DNA of 44,234 nt from Gemmatimonadota bacterium (lineage in GTDB: Bacteria > Latescibacterota > UBA2968 > UBA8231). This document shows, piece by piece, positions 24,828 through 33,141 of this stretch. The stretch covers positions 1 to 44,234 of the forward strand of contig JABHDC010000040.1 in the NCBI GenBank assembly GCA_018673255.1, given 5' to 3'. Under the pieces are notes generated by a model, which ran no database searches, was not told where the DNA came from, and saw only the letters and a list, made by a program, of their open reading frames with translations. The position numbers and the translations under genes are program-made. The first letter of the stretch is position 1. Every line of letters starts with the position of its first letter.

Positions 24828-26021
24828 CTACACCTTCGCCAGAGCTTGGTCGATGTCGGCCAGCAGATCTACACAATCCTCGATGCCCACCGAATAGCGA
24901 ACGAGTTGATCTGTGATCTCGATCTTCAGTCGCTCTTCTGGACTCAGGTCTGAGTAGGAAACGGTGGCAGGATGGGAGACCAGCGTTTCGACACCACCCA
25001 GACTCGGTGCCAGATATGGGATCTGAAGGGACTCGACAAATGTCCGCGTGCCATCGAGGTCTGCATCGACGTCGAAACTCACGACGCCGCCGAATCCCTT
25101 CATCTGTGCTCTGGCCACCTCGTGATCTGGATGGCTCGGCAAACCGGGATAGAACACACGCTTCACCTTCGTGTGGCTCTCCAGATGTTCGGCGATGGTC
25201 TGACTCGTCCGATTCTGCTGCTGCATCCGGAGGGCCAGTGTCTTGAGGCCGCGGATCAAGAGCCACGCTGTATTCGGGTCGGAGTTGGTACCGATCACGT
25301 CCCGGAACTCCTTCACGGCAGAGATGATTCCCGCCTTGCCGCAGACGGAGCCGGCCATCAGGTCGTTGTGTCCCCCTAGATATTTCGTACAGCTGTGGAA
25401 GACCAGATCCACACCGTAATCGAGGGGGCACTGATTAATCGGAGTGGCAAAGGTGCTGTCGATCAGGAGGCGAAGACGATGCTCGCGGGCGAAGGGCACC
25501 AGCTTTTCGAGATCGGCCACGTGAAGATGCGGATTTGTGGGTGACTCTGCGAACAGAATTCGTGTTTCAGGTCGCAGCGCCTCTTCGAGGGCTTCGAGGT
25601 CGCTGGGCGGTACGCGTGTGCTCTGAATCCCGAACTTGGCGAGCAGATCGCAGAATTGGACCGTGCGACGATAGCAGTCCTCCATGACGACGATATGCTG
25701 CCCGGATCGCAGCATCGCCAGAAGAACTGTGGTGATCGCACTCATGCCGGAGGAAAACAGGAGAGCAGCGTCTGCATGATCCAACGCCGCCAGCTTGTTT
25801 TCGGCGACCGAGACGGTAGGGTTGCCGTAGCGACCGTATTCGAAATGCGAACGCTTGCCCTGTTTGTATTCTTCGAATTCGTTGAGAGAATCGAAGACAT
25901 AGGTCGCAGTCTGCGCGATCGGTTCTGTCACCGACTTGCCGTATTTATGTCGCTCCTGGCCGCCGTGAACGGACCACGTTGAATCTCCTGGTGGTGTGCT
26001 GTCTTCGTCGCTCACACTCAT
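24828..26021 (-). CDS. metB: Cystathionine gamma-synthase, plant-like (PLP enzyme)
   Basis: This is a Cys/Met-metabolism PLP enzyme of 397 residues, from the ATG chosen at 26021. The longer frame to 26201 would run into the thrC 3' end and adds residues unlike the family. The PLP lysine is K213 in HSCTKYLGGH, and there are strong family blocks GMSAITTVLLAMLRSG, SPTNPHLHVADL, WLLIRGLKTLALRMQQQN, YPGLPSHPDHEVA and SLGGVETLVSHPA. From memory these blocks are much closer to plant cystathionine gamma-synthases than to E. coli MetB. It probably uses an activated homoserine to make cystathionine for methionine; in plants the substrate is O-phosphohomoserine. Lying beside thrC, which consumes that compound, supports this. 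Confidence 0.85.
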   Translation of the reverse strand: MSVSDEDSTPPGDSTWSVHGGQERHKYGKSVTEPIAQTATYVFDSLNEFEEYKQGKRSHFEYGRYGNPTVSVAENKLAALDHADAALLFSSGMSAITTVLLAMLRSGQHIVVMEDCYRRTVQFCDLLAKFGIQSTRVPPSDLEALEEALRPETRILFAESPTNPHLHVADLEKLVPFAREHRLRLLIDSTFATPINQCPLDYGVDLVFHSCTKYLGGHNDLMAGSVCGKAGIISAVKEFRDVIGTNSDPNTAWLLIRGLKTLALRMQQQNRTSQTIAEHLESHTKVKRVFYPGLPSHPDHEVARAQMKGFGGVVSFDVDADLDGTRTFVESLQIPYLAPSLGGVETLVSHPATVSYSDLSPEERLKIEITDQLVRYSVGIEDCVDLLADIDQALAKV

Positions 26022-26064
26022 GTCATCATGTTGGGGAACAGGGGCCGGTTTGCCGCGGTGCCCT

Positions 26065-27414
26065 TCAGGCACGCGCCGCTTCGAGAGATCTGAAAATCGC
26101 ACTACGGACCTGGTCGTAGTCCGGATCAACTTCGACAGGCTGGTTCGCGTGAAGTGGTTCGACGCCATGACTGTCCCGGAGCCGGTCCTCGTGGTAGCCA
26201 ACCTTGAACTCAGGGAACTTCAACCCGTGGGCGGTGGAAACGACGACGACCTTCTGATCGGAGGTGATCTGACGACGCTCGATGAGCTTGAGCAGTGCTG
26301 CCAGTGCCACGCCGGTGTGGGGACATGTGAACAGGCCAGTGCGGTCCGCCATGGCACAGGCGTTGGCCAACTCATCCTCGCTCGCCTCTTCGACGATGCC
26401 ATCGAAGCGCTTGAGAACCTTGATGGCACGTTCCCAGCTGACCGGATCACCGATGCGAATCGCGCTGGCCAGTGTATCGCCTGCACGCATGGGCTCGAAG
26501 GTCTCAAATCGGGATTTGAAGCTGCGATATAGCGGATTGGCCCGCTGTGCCTGTGCGACGACGATACCGGGGAGCCGGTCGATGATTCCCATGGCCTGCA
26601 TTTCGAGGAAGCCTTTACCGAGGGCCGAGACATTTCCCAGGTTGCCGCCGGGGATGATGATCCAGTCAGGCACATTCCAGTCGAATTGCTGAGTGATCTC
26701 AATGCCGACAGTCTTCTGCCCCTCAATGCGCAGAGAATTCATCGAGTTGGCCAGGTAGATGTCTTCTTCGCGGCACAACTCCTGTACAAGTTTCATGCAC
26801 CCATCAAAATCGCTGCGAATCGAGAGCGTGAGAGCCCCGTTGGCGATGGGTTGGATCAACTGCGCCAGAGAGATCTTGTCCTTGGGCAGGAAGACGATGA
26901 CGGGGATGTCGGCCGCCGCGCCATAGGCGCCCAGGGCAGCGGAGGTGTCGCCCGTCGAGGCACAAGCAATGGCCGGGATCTTCTTTCCATCGGCGCGCAT
27001 CTGCTTGACCATCGAGACGAGAACGGTCATTCCCAGGTCTTTGAAGGAACCAGTGTGGCTGTTCCCACACTGTTTGATCCAGAGATCCTGGACGCCAATC
27101 TGATGACCGAATCGTTCGGCCCAGAAGAGGTTGCTCCCTCCTTCGTACATGGAGACGACATTCTCCTGTTCGACCGTGGGGCAGACCACCTCTTTCTTGC
27201 CCCACACGCCACTTCCATAGGGCCATGAGGTGCCCATGTAGCGCTCGTCGAAAAGGTCGCGCCAGGCCGCGGCAGGTCGTTTGGCCAGAGCCTCCAGATC
27301 GTGCTGCACCTCCAGGAGTCCGCCACACGAACTGCACTCGTAGACGACCTCGTTCAGGGCGTAGCGCTCCTTGCCACAGCGGATGCACTCAAACCATGCG
27401 CGATACGTCGTCAT
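26065..27414 (-). CDS. thrC: Threonine synthase, plant-like
   Basis: Threonine synthase converts O-phosphohomoserine to threonine with PLP. The 449-residue product has an N-terminal four-cysteine zinc module (C10, C13, C27, C30), then [15 protein letters not shown], the PLP lysine K125 in [25 protein letters not shown], a substrate-phosphate region, and [14 protein letters not shown]. The residues around [25 protein letters not shown] and [10 protein letters not shown] are strikingly like those I recall for plant threonine synthase. It is the first gene of the long minus-strand unit. No SAM-regulated N-terminal extension of plant type is obvious beyond the zinc module. Confidence 0.93.
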   Translation of the reverse strand: MTTYRAWFECIRCGKERYALNEVVYECSSCGGLLEVQHDLEALAKRPAAAWRDLFDERYMGTSWPYGSGVWGKKEVVCPTVEQENVVSMYEGGSNLFWAERFGHQIGVQDLWIKQCGNSHTGSFKDLGMTVLVSMVKQMRADGKKIPAIACASTGDTSAALGAYGAAADIPVIVFLPKDKISLAQLIQPIANGALTLSIRSDFDGCMKLVQELCREEDIYLANSMNSLRIEGQKTVGIEITQQFDWNVPDWIIIPGGNLGNVSALGKGFLEMQAMGIIDRLPGIVVAQAQRANPLYRSFKSRFETFEPMRAGDTLASAIRIGDPVSWERAIKVLKRFDGIVEEASEDELANACAMADRTGLFTCPHTGVALAALLKLIERRQITSDQKVVVVSTAHGLKFPEFKVGYHEDRLRDSHGVEPLHANQPVEVDPDYDQVRSAIFRSLEAARA

Positions 27415-27605
27415 CGGTCTGTCTCAGTTGGGGTCACGGACACAAGTCACCCTCTCCCGACTCAGCAACGAACTCGGAAGAGGCTTGATTGGGCGGCCAG
27501 ATCTACAGGGCCTGAACAACATCAGAATCTAAGCCCCGAAGCTCCTCAGTGGCAAGGCGAAGGAGGGTGCTAAGATCCTCTCAGCAAAGGAGATAGACAA
27601 AGAAA
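27415..27605 (-). promoter_or_regulatory. Upstream region of the thrC unit
   Basis: About 190 bases separate the thrC start from the terminator of the upstream gene, and this should hold the promoter of the long unit. On the minus strand a short hairpin GCTGAGA-GGA-TCTTAGC lies near 27569-27585, and GTCAC is directly repeated at 27439 and 27452 on the plus strand. I could not find a SAM, threonine or other riboswitch consensus, nor a convincing promoter. Confidence 0.3.
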
Positions 27606-27635
27606 CATCCACCGGCCATGCCCAGCCGGTGGATG
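27606..27635 (-). terminator. Terminator after the acidic-protein gene
   Basis: Perfect 11-bp stem CATCCACCGGC (27606-27616) with GCCGGTGGATG (27625-27635) around an 8-base loop. On the minus strand it follows the stop of the acidic protein at 27681 and runs into TTTCTTTG. Confidence 0.85.
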
Positions 27636-27680
27636 CGGATTCTGTCATCTTCAGGGGAAGCGGTGCTGCCTTGGGTCGGA

Positions 27681-29003
27681 TCAGCCGAATAGAGCGTCAA
27701 TCTCATCTGAGGACATCGTCGACTCATCTTCCTCGTCGTCCTCTGCCTCATCGCTCTCTTCTTCTTCGGCCGTGGCCTCATCTGCGGCACCGCCGTCCTC
27801 GAGGAGTGCACTCATCTCGTCCTCGGAAATCCCAGGGCCGATGTCCCCTGCCCCATCGTCGGCATCTTCCTCGACGAGATCTCCCAGGTCCATATCGTCG
27901 TCTTCTGCGCCGGCATCGGCTTCCCCCTCAAAGAGATCGTCCAATCCCTCGTCGATGGCCGGTGCATCCTCGTCGGTATCCGTGGCAGCGTCGGCATCGA
28001 GGAACAACTCATCTTCCAGTTCCCCATCCTCCTCTTCCTCGACGTCAGGTGCAATCTCCTCTTCGAGAAGGCTGGCAAGACCGGTGTCATCCTCCTCGAC
28101 TTCGGGGGCGTCCTCCTCGTCGAGCAATTCCGACAACTCGACGTCATCCTCAGCCATGTCCTCCTCTTCAACGCCTTCCAGGAGATCTTCAAGCTCGGCC
28201 GTTGTCTCGTCGGTCGTATCCTCTTCAGTCAGTTCGCCATTGACGGGCTCTTCTGAGGCGATTGGTTCGTCGTCGTCTTCTTCAATCTCTTCTTCGACTT
28301 CGACAATCTCCTCGATCTCTTCCTCTATCTCCTCCTCGTCATCCTCTTCGGCCGCTTCCAGGGCCTGTGCCGCAGCCAGAGCTTCGCCCTCGTCGAGATC
28401 TTCCTCGTCATCAATCATTTCACCGGCGATCGAATCCTCGACATCCTCAGCAAAGAGGGCATCCATGTCCGCGTCATCGATTTCTTCGCCTTCGGACTCG
28501 TCGCCCGTATCAAACAGCGCATCGATGTCCTGTGTCGGATCATCCTCGATGTCCCCCGCCCCTGCAGATCCCGGGTCGTCGGTGAACAGCGAGTCGATGT
28601 CGCTCTGCTCGACATGTTCCAGGGCCTCTCGCTCCTCGGAGGAGAGATCGGCATCTGCATCAGTGGATGCCGGAGGCGCCACAGGTGGAGCAATGGCTTC
28701 CAGCATCTCATCGGGCTCACTCTTCAGGAGCCGGTGCAGATAATCGAACTCGCTCTGCAGGCGGGCCCATTGCTCCTGGCCTGCATCACCGGCAGACAAC
28801 AGCCCGGCGCTGCGACGGACGAATTCTATCACGTGGTTCATGTGCGGAAAGGCGTCATCGAAGACGGTGAGGTACGCTTGTACCTTTGCGTCAGCGGCAT
28901 TCTCTCGGATCCGCTCGAACCAGAGATTGTTGAAGAGCTTCGCCAACGCCTCGAGGGCCTCGAGGCGTTCCATCAACTCACGCAATTCATTTCTATTCAT
29001 CAT
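27681..29003 (-). CDS. Extremely acidic protein with repeated FliM-like EIDALF motifs
   Basis: A 440-residue protein with an ordered-looking N-terminal helical domain (about 1-105, e.g. LMERLEALEALAKLFNN and FDYLHRLLKSEPDEM) followed by about 330 residues dominated by D, E, A, S and T. Within the acidic part a short pattern recurs: SDIDSLF (134-140), QDIDALF (158-164), ADMDALF (178-184), ELEDLL (270-275), ELSELL (289-294), GLASLL (308-313), GLDDLF (353-358), EMSALL (396-401) and SSDEIDALF at the very C-terminus (431-439). This short motif is the same type as the LSQ-EIDALL segment at the N-terminus of FliM, which binds phosphorylated CheY. A binding role as a multivalent scaffold is inference. 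AGGTGG lies 6 bases before the ATG. I do not recognise the N-terminal family. Confidence 0.8.
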   Translation of the reverse strand: MMNRNELRELMERLEALEALAKLFNNLWFERIRENAADAKVQAYLTVFDDAFPHMNHVIEFVRRSAGLLSAGDAGQEQWARLQSEFDYLHRLLKSEPDEMLEAIAPPVAPPASTDADADLSSEEREALEHVEQSDIDSLFTDDPGSAGAGDIEDDPTQDIDALFDTGDESEGEEIDDADMDALFAEDVEDSIAGEMIDDEEDLDEGEALAAAQALEAAEEDDEEEIEEEIEEIVEVEEEIEEDDDEPIASEEPVNGELTEEDTTDETTAELEDLLEGVEEEDMAEDDVELSELLDEEDAPEVEEDDTGLASLLEEEIAPDVEEEEDGELEDELFLDADAATDTDEDAPAIDEGLDDLFEGEADAGAEDDDMDLGDLVEEDADDGAGDIGPGISEDEMSALLEDGGAADEATAEEEESDEAEDDEEDESTMSSDEIDALFG

Positions 29004-29169
29004 GGCTTACCACCTGCCTGCCCTGAATGGCCAGAAGAGACTGCAGCTGAATGCCGCACTTCTGGTCTCCTGTCGTTTTGCAAACTTCCCCGCACCATGG
29101 ATAGCAACAAGCGTGCCTCCCGCCATCAGGTGCACACAATTCGACGATAGACGTCATGGGCGTCCGATC

Positions 29170-29187
29170 TCCACAAGATCTTGTGGA
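29170..29187. promoter_or_regulatory. 18-bp perfect palindrome TCCACAAGATCTTGTGGA
   Basis: A perfect 9+9 palindrome in the 296-base gap between the aminotransferase stop and the acidic-protein start, about 170 bases upstream of that gene. It is a candidate operator for a dimeric regulator. The rest of this gap holds no gene I can see; a weak leader hairpin CCAGAAG / CTTCTGG lies at 29031-29065. Confidence 0.45.
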
Positions 29188-29299
29188 AGGCGTGATTCTT
29201 CGCCGTGTGGGCGATGGGCAGGATCTTCCGTCGTCCTCTTCTCGCGTCGCTTGATGGCGGATTGCGTGGTCAGCAATATAGCCGTTGCGCACGCCAGGG

Positions 29300-30466
29300 T
29301 CAGTCTCCCAGTCGATCTGCCGCTGCACGAACTGCGCCCTGTGCCTGATAGCCGCATGTGGCGAGACAGCACTCGAGCGCGGCCAGGAGGCTGATCACGT
29401 TCTTTGCCGTGGACGTGTGCCCCATCAGCCCGACACGCCAGGCATTGCCCTGGAATACCCCGAGGCCGCCACCGATCTCCAGGTCGAATTGCCCGAGCAA
29501 TTGCTTGCGCACGGCGATGTCGTCAACGCCGTCCGGGATTCTGACTGTAGTCAGAGAAGGCAACCGCCATTCGGCTTTCTCGACCACCGGCTGTAGGCCA
29601 ATGGCAGACAGACCGGCCAGCAAGGCCTCCTGGTGGCGCCGATGTCGGGCCCATCGAGCCTCGAGGCCTTCCTCCTGAATCAGGAGCAGGGCTTCACGCA
29701 AGGCGTAGTTCATGGAAATGGGGGCCGTGTGGTGGTAGACGCGGGTCTCACCCCAATACTGGGCGATCATCCCGAGATCCAGATACCAACTCTGGACTCT
29801 GGTCTTGCGGTTCTGAAGCGCCTGCACGGCTCGATCGCTCAGTGTGACTGGCGCCAACCCGGGTGGGCAACTGAGGCATTTCTGTGTGCCACTGTAGCAC
29901 AGATCGATCCCTTCTGCGTCGACACCGACTGAAACGCCTCCCAGACTGGTTACAGCGTCCACGAGGAACAGGGCATCATGTTCGCGAGCCAGTTTGCCGA
30001 TGGCCGCCAGGGGCTGCAACACGCCCGTCGACGTTTCTGCCTGAACGATGGCAACGAGCTTCGTAGAGCCCGCCCGCTTCAGTGCCGCCTCAACCTGTGC
30101 CGGATCGATCGGCTGGCCCCATTCAGCCTCTACACGCTCGACCTCGGCACCACAGCGTTCGGCCACATCACACATGCGGGTTCCGAATACGCCATTGACC
30201 CCGATCACAACGCGATCGCCGGGCTCGATCACATTGACGAAGCAGGTTTCCATGCCCGCCGACCCGGTGCCTGAGACAGGGATCGTCAGCTCATTGTTGG
30301 TTTCGAAGGTCTGCCGCAGTAGTGTCTTGGATTCCTCCATCACCTCGAGGAACACGGGGTCCAGGTGCCCGACGACAGGGGCTGAGAGCGCGCGGTAGAC
30401 TCTCGGGTGAACATTGCTGGGTCCCGGCCCCATCAGCAGGCGCTCGGGCGGATTCAGAGGGTTCAT
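29300..30466 (-). CDS. Class V aminotransferase, serine/alanine-glyoxylate type
   Basis: A PLP enzyme of 388 residues in the alanine-glyoxylate / serine-pyruvate aminotransferase group. The N-terminal [27 protein letters not shown], the GTGSAGMET segment, [13 protein letters not shown] [20 protein letters not shown] with the cofactor aspartate, and the PLP lysine in [13 protein letters not shown] are all diagnostic. It transfers amino groups between glyoxylate or hydroxypyruvate and alanine or serine; which pair is used cannot be told. Its start shares a base with the thiT stop (TGATG), so they are coupled. It is not close to any photorespiratory or serine-cycle gene in this window. Confidence 0.9.
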   Translation of the reverse strand: MNPLNPPERLLMGPGPSNVHPRVYRALSAPVVGHLDPVFLEVMEESKTLLRQTFETNNELTIPVSGTGSAGMETCFVNVIEPGDRVVIGVNGVFGTRMCDVAERCGAEVERVEAEWGQPIDPAQVEAALKRAGSTKLVAIVQAETSTGVLQPLAAIGKLAREHDALFLVDAVTSLGGVSVGVDAEGIDLCYSGTQKCLSCPPGLAPVTLSDRAVQALQNRKTRVQSWYLDLGMIAQYWGETRVYHHTAPISMNYALREALLLIQEEGLEARWARHRRHQEALLAGLSAIGLQPVVEKAEWRLPSLTTVRIPDGVDDIAVRKQLLGQFDLEIGGGLGVFQGNAWRVGLMGHTSTAKNVISLLAALECCLATCGYQAQGAVRAAADRLGD

Positions 30467-31005
30467 CAGTGACTCCTGCGGTGAGAACCTGGCTCTCGGT
30501 GGAGCCGTTGAACGAGGGGCAGACCGACGAGAAGCGTCAGAATGGCCTCGGGTATCAGATAACTGGAATTGTACGCCAGTGAATAGGACCAGGCCGGTGT
30601 TCCTGCTGGTGCCAGGTCTCCGAAATAGACGAAACCTGACACGACATGTGCAACCAGTCTCAGACTACAGGCCAGAACGATCCCGAGCGCCAGGCGCCCC
30701 CGTTTGCTGGTCGGGCCCGCAAGAAGGGCGACGACACCCAGGCTGGCGAAGGCCGCCGGATAGTCCAGCACGAGTTGAATGGGATGGACGAAATAGGGAG
30801 TCAACAGGAAATTGACGGTGCCGTAGGCCGCCCCAGCCACCACGCCCGCTCGCGGTCCATGGCGAATAGCCACCAGCAAGATCGGCAGCATGTGCAGACT
30901 GATAGATCCACCATAGAGCAAGTGGGGCAATTTCACTCGCAGCAGGCTCAGAACCGCCGCCAGGGCGATGCCGATACCGATTTCCGACAGTCGTCGAGTG
31001 TGCAT
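30466..31005 (-). CDS. thiT: Thiamine transporter of the ThiT (YuaJ) family
   Basis: A hydrophobic protein of about 179 residues with six likely membrane helices. It has family blocks [39 protein letters not shown] and [18 protein letters not shown] residues that match the S-component of thiamine ECF transporters. The ATG at 31005 is chosen; a TTG at 31029 would add eight residues. No ECF ATPase or EcfT gene is in the window, so it must share an energy module encoded elsewhere or act alone, as proposed for some YuaJ proteins. No TPP riboswitch was found upstream. Its stop overlaps the start of the aminotransferase. Confidence 0.82.
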   Translation of the reverse strand: MHTRRLSEIGIGIALAAVLSLLRVKLPHLLYGGSISLHMLPILLVAIRHGPRAGVVAGAAYGTVNFLLTPYFVHPIQLVLDYPAAFASLGVVALLAGPTSKRGRLALGIVLACSLRLVAHVVSGFVYFGDLAPAGTPAWSYSLAYNSSYLIPEAILTLLVGLPLVQRLHREPGSHRRSH

Positions 31006-31073
31006 TGAGGGATCAGCGTGTTCACCCAACTGATTGTCCCACAGTGTGATATGGAGGATTTTCCGACTGTGTC

Positions 31074-31088
31074 CTGATGTGACATCAG
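31074..31088. promoter_or_regulatory. 15-bp palindrome upstream of thiT
   Basis: CTGATGT-G-ACATCAG is a perfect 7+1+7 inverted repeat about 45-85 bases upstream of the possible thiT starts. On the minus strand two extra CTGATC half-site-like copies lie just before it (31097-31113), an arrangement of operator type. Confidence 0.4.
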
Positions 31089-31168
31089 CCAGGCGGAACC
31101 GATCAGAGGATCAGTGCGTCTAATGTGTGCGAGCCAAAACCCGGTCAATCGGCTCGCGACCCTCCCTG

Positions 31169-31200
31169 AGCGGTCGGAAGCGAAGCAGCTTCCGGCCGCT
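31169..31200. terminator. Hairpin after the TPR-parvulin gene
   Basis: A 13-bp stem AGCGGTCGGAAGC (31169-31181) with GCTTCCGGCCGCT (31188-31200), one T-G pair, and a 6-base loop. It starts 14 bases after the stop at 31214 on the minus strand. The T-rich tail (TTTCTATT) is on the plus-strand side, so it may act weakly as a minus-strand terminator or stabiliser. A second short stem GCGAGCC / GGCTCGC lies at 31129-31157. Confidence 0.5.
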
Positions 31201-31213
31201 TTCTATTGGCCTG

Positions 31214-32278
31214 CTAGTTCAGGCGCTGCAGCAGCATGAAATGGTCTCCAATAAGAATCAGCCCACTCACCTCGCCCACGCCGAGGCCCAGCACCGCTTC
31301 CTCGACCTGAGATACCATGTCGCCGGGGCCGAAGAAGCCCAGATCACCCCCATCGGCAGCATTCGGAGCCAGGGAGAATCTGGTCGCCAATTCGCCGAAA
31401 TCCTCACCCGAAGTGAGCAATGCAACGACCTCATCTCCCCGCACCTGGGTATCGACGAGGATGTATCGGGCCCGCATCTTGCCCGCCATGATGGCGCGGA
31501 TACCGTCCATGTTCAGATTCACCGCGTGCAGCAGCTGGGGATCCGACGACAACGTTTTCGTCTTCTTGTACCACTCCAAGGCTTCAGGGTAGCGGGCCTG
31601 GCCTGCCAGCAGGTAGGCCACATTGTTGTGCGCCTCCACATCCTGGGGCCACAGCTCGACGACGCGCTGATAGGCGACGAGGGCACTGTCGAGATTCTGA
31701 GCCTGGGTGTGCCACAGCCCGAGCAGCTTGTGGGCCTGGGGATGCTTGTCATCCAGCACCAGAGCTGTGTCTAGGAGTGCCCGTGCCGTGGCGTGGGCGC
31801 CGCCCTGCAGATACAGGAACGCGAGCTGCACGCGCACGCCGGCATTCATCGGGGCCAGGCGTCGAGCCGCTTCCACGTAATGGATGGCAGAGTCGAGTCG
31901 CCCGAGAGCGAAGAAGGCATCGTTGAGACCTGAGTAGGTCGCCAGTTCCTTTGGGTCCTCTGACAGCGAGCGATGGAACAGATCGATCGCGCGTTCCGTA
32001 TTCCCCATGAGCAGGTACAGCTGCGCCATCGGATTCAACACCAGCGGTGATCCCCCACCCAGGGCCAGCGCCTGTTCATAGGTCGCCAGGGCCAGCTCCA
32101 AGCGTTGCTCGGCCTCTTCCTGCGTGCGGGAGCGCTGGGCCATCGTCGCATGGATCTGCGCTGTTCGCACCAGTTCGTCCAGACTTGGCTCGACAGAAGT
32201 GGCAGGGGCGTCCTGCGCGTGCCCGACATGAACTCCCATCCCACAGCAGATCAGAAGTAGCAGGAGGCGGTGCATCAA
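31214..32278 (-). CDS. Exported TPR protein fused to a parvulin (PpiC-type) domain
   Basis: The 354-residue product begins with a signal peptide (LLLLLICCGMGVHVGHA) and continues with six or so TPR helical pairs (about 60-265; for example PLVLNPMAQLYLLMGNTERAIDLFHRSL and AHNNVAYLLAGQARYPEALEWYKK). The last 87 residues (268-354) match the PpiC/parvulin prolyl isomerase fold: ARYILVDT, a GEDFGELATRFS helix, a GGDLGFFGPGDMV loop and GDHFMLLQ. The first conserved histidine of parvulins (ARHIL) is tyrosine here, although the second, in GDHF, is kept, so catalysis may be weak. It overlaps the stop of the aldolase gene (ATGA) and is the last gene of the microcompartment block. Confidence 0.8.
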   Translation of the reverse strand: MMHRLLLLLICCGMGVHVGHAQDAPATSVEPSLDELVRTAQIHATMAQRSRTQEEAEQRLELALATYEQALALGGGSPLVLNPMAQLYLLMGNTERAIDLFHRSLSEDPKELATYSGLNDAFFALGRLDSAIHYVEAARRLAPMNAGVRVQLAFLYLQGGAHATARALLDTALVLDDKHPQAHKLLGLWHTQAQNLDSALVAYQRVVELWPQDVEAHNNVAYLLAGQARYPEALEWYKKTKTLSSDPQLLHAVNLNMDGIRAIMAGKMRARYILVDTQVRGDEVVALLTSGEDFGELATRFSLAPNAADGGDLGFFGPGDMVSQVEEAVLGLGVGEVSGLILIGDHFMLLQRLN

Positions 32279-33045
32279 CCCCCCTCACGCAAGCGTTGGA
32301 GAACCTGTTGGGTAATGTCGTTGACGAGTTGGTCGCTGGAGCCTGATGCCGCACCACCCGAGGGCAGTGTACAACCGGGTCGACCGACGATGCCGAAACG
32401 AGATCGCAGGTCGAGCAATTCCTGCACGTGGCCCTCTCCCAGTGTGTTGGTCGCCCCCAACTGCCGGGCAACCAGGGCAATCCGGGCAAAGTGCTCGACC
32501 GTTTCCATCTTGAAGTGGGCGTCCATCACATGTTTGCCCATCGTGACTGCACCGTGATTGGCCATCAGAATTGCATCGTAGTCCTTCACCAGCGGACGCA
32601 TGGGCTCGAAGATGTCAGGACCACCGGGCGTGCCATAGGGTGCAAGTGGGATGCCCCCGAGCAGGACGATCACTTCCGGTAGAACGCATTCTGTCAGGTC
32701 GAGACCGGCCACGGCGAACCCTGTCGCTGTGGGCGGGTGTGCATGTACGCAGGCGGCGATGTCCGTACGGAGTTTGTAGGCTTCCAGATGCATGCGAATC
32801 TCGGAGGAGATCTTCATCGGACCCGATACCTGCGTGCCATCGAGATCGCAGATGGCCAGCATGTCCTCCTTGAGGAATCCCTTACTCACGCCGGTTGGCG
32901 TACAGAGGATGCGATCTTCGGACAGCCGCGCACTGATGTTGCCATCATTGGCAGCGACAAAGGCTCGATTGTAGATCCGACGGCCGGCCTCGCAGATCTC
33001 TCGTCGGGCTGCGAAGGCATTCGGAACGGTGGTCACGTCGCTCAT
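32275..33045 (-). CDS. Class II aldolase with C-terminal encapsulation-like peptide
   Basis: The 256-residue enzyme belongs to the L-fuculose/rhamnulose phosphate aldolase group: an N-terminal ANDGNISARLSEDRILCTPTG segment, catalytic glutamate about E82, zinc histidines H101 and H103 in HAHPPTATG, and H164 in MANHGAVT. After the enzymatic core (to about residue 220) comes a Gly/Ser/Ala-rich linker (PSGGAASGSS) and an amphipathic helix SSDQLVNDITQQVLQRL (236-252), the layout of peptides that target enzymes into bacterial microcompartments. The preceding BMC shell gene makes this plausible. In related compartments it splits fuculose or rhamnulose 1-phosphate to lactaldehyde and DHAP; the exact sugar is not proved. 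Confidence 0.87.
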   Translation of the reverse strand: MSDVTTVPNAFAARREICEAGRRIYNRAFVAANDGNISARLSEDRILCTPTGVSKGFLKEDMLAICDLDGTQVSGPMKISSEIRMHLEAYKLRTDIAACVHAHPPTATGFAVAGLDLTECVLPEVIVLLGGIPLAPYGTPGGPDIFEPMRPLVKDYDAILMANHGAVTMGKHVMDAHFKMETVEHFARIALVARQLGATNTLGEGHVQELLDLRSRFGIVGRPGCTLPSGGAASGSSDQLVNDITQQVLQRLREGG

Positions 33046-33141
33046 GACGATGGATTTCTGCTCGGAAGGAGTTTAGAAGGTCGCGGCCCGATTCGATGTC
33101 GGTGACCTGTGTCGTTGGTCACGACGAGCGAAGCCGGAATC

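Noticed and set aside
27415..27605. Possible SAM riboswitch before thrC and the cystathionine synthase gene
   Set aside because: The AGAGG and GAGGGA-type conserved blocks are absent; only a small hairpin is present.
27772..28743. Serine-rich 323-codon open frame opposite the acidic protein
   Set aside because: It is the complement of the Asp/Glu-rich region (GAC/GAG codons read as serine-rich antisense), so an artefact of composition.
31030..31213. Possible TPP riboswitch before thiT
   Set aside because: Looked for the CUGAGA and GAACCUGAUC elements on the minus strand; only partial CUGAUC pieces were found and not in the right order.
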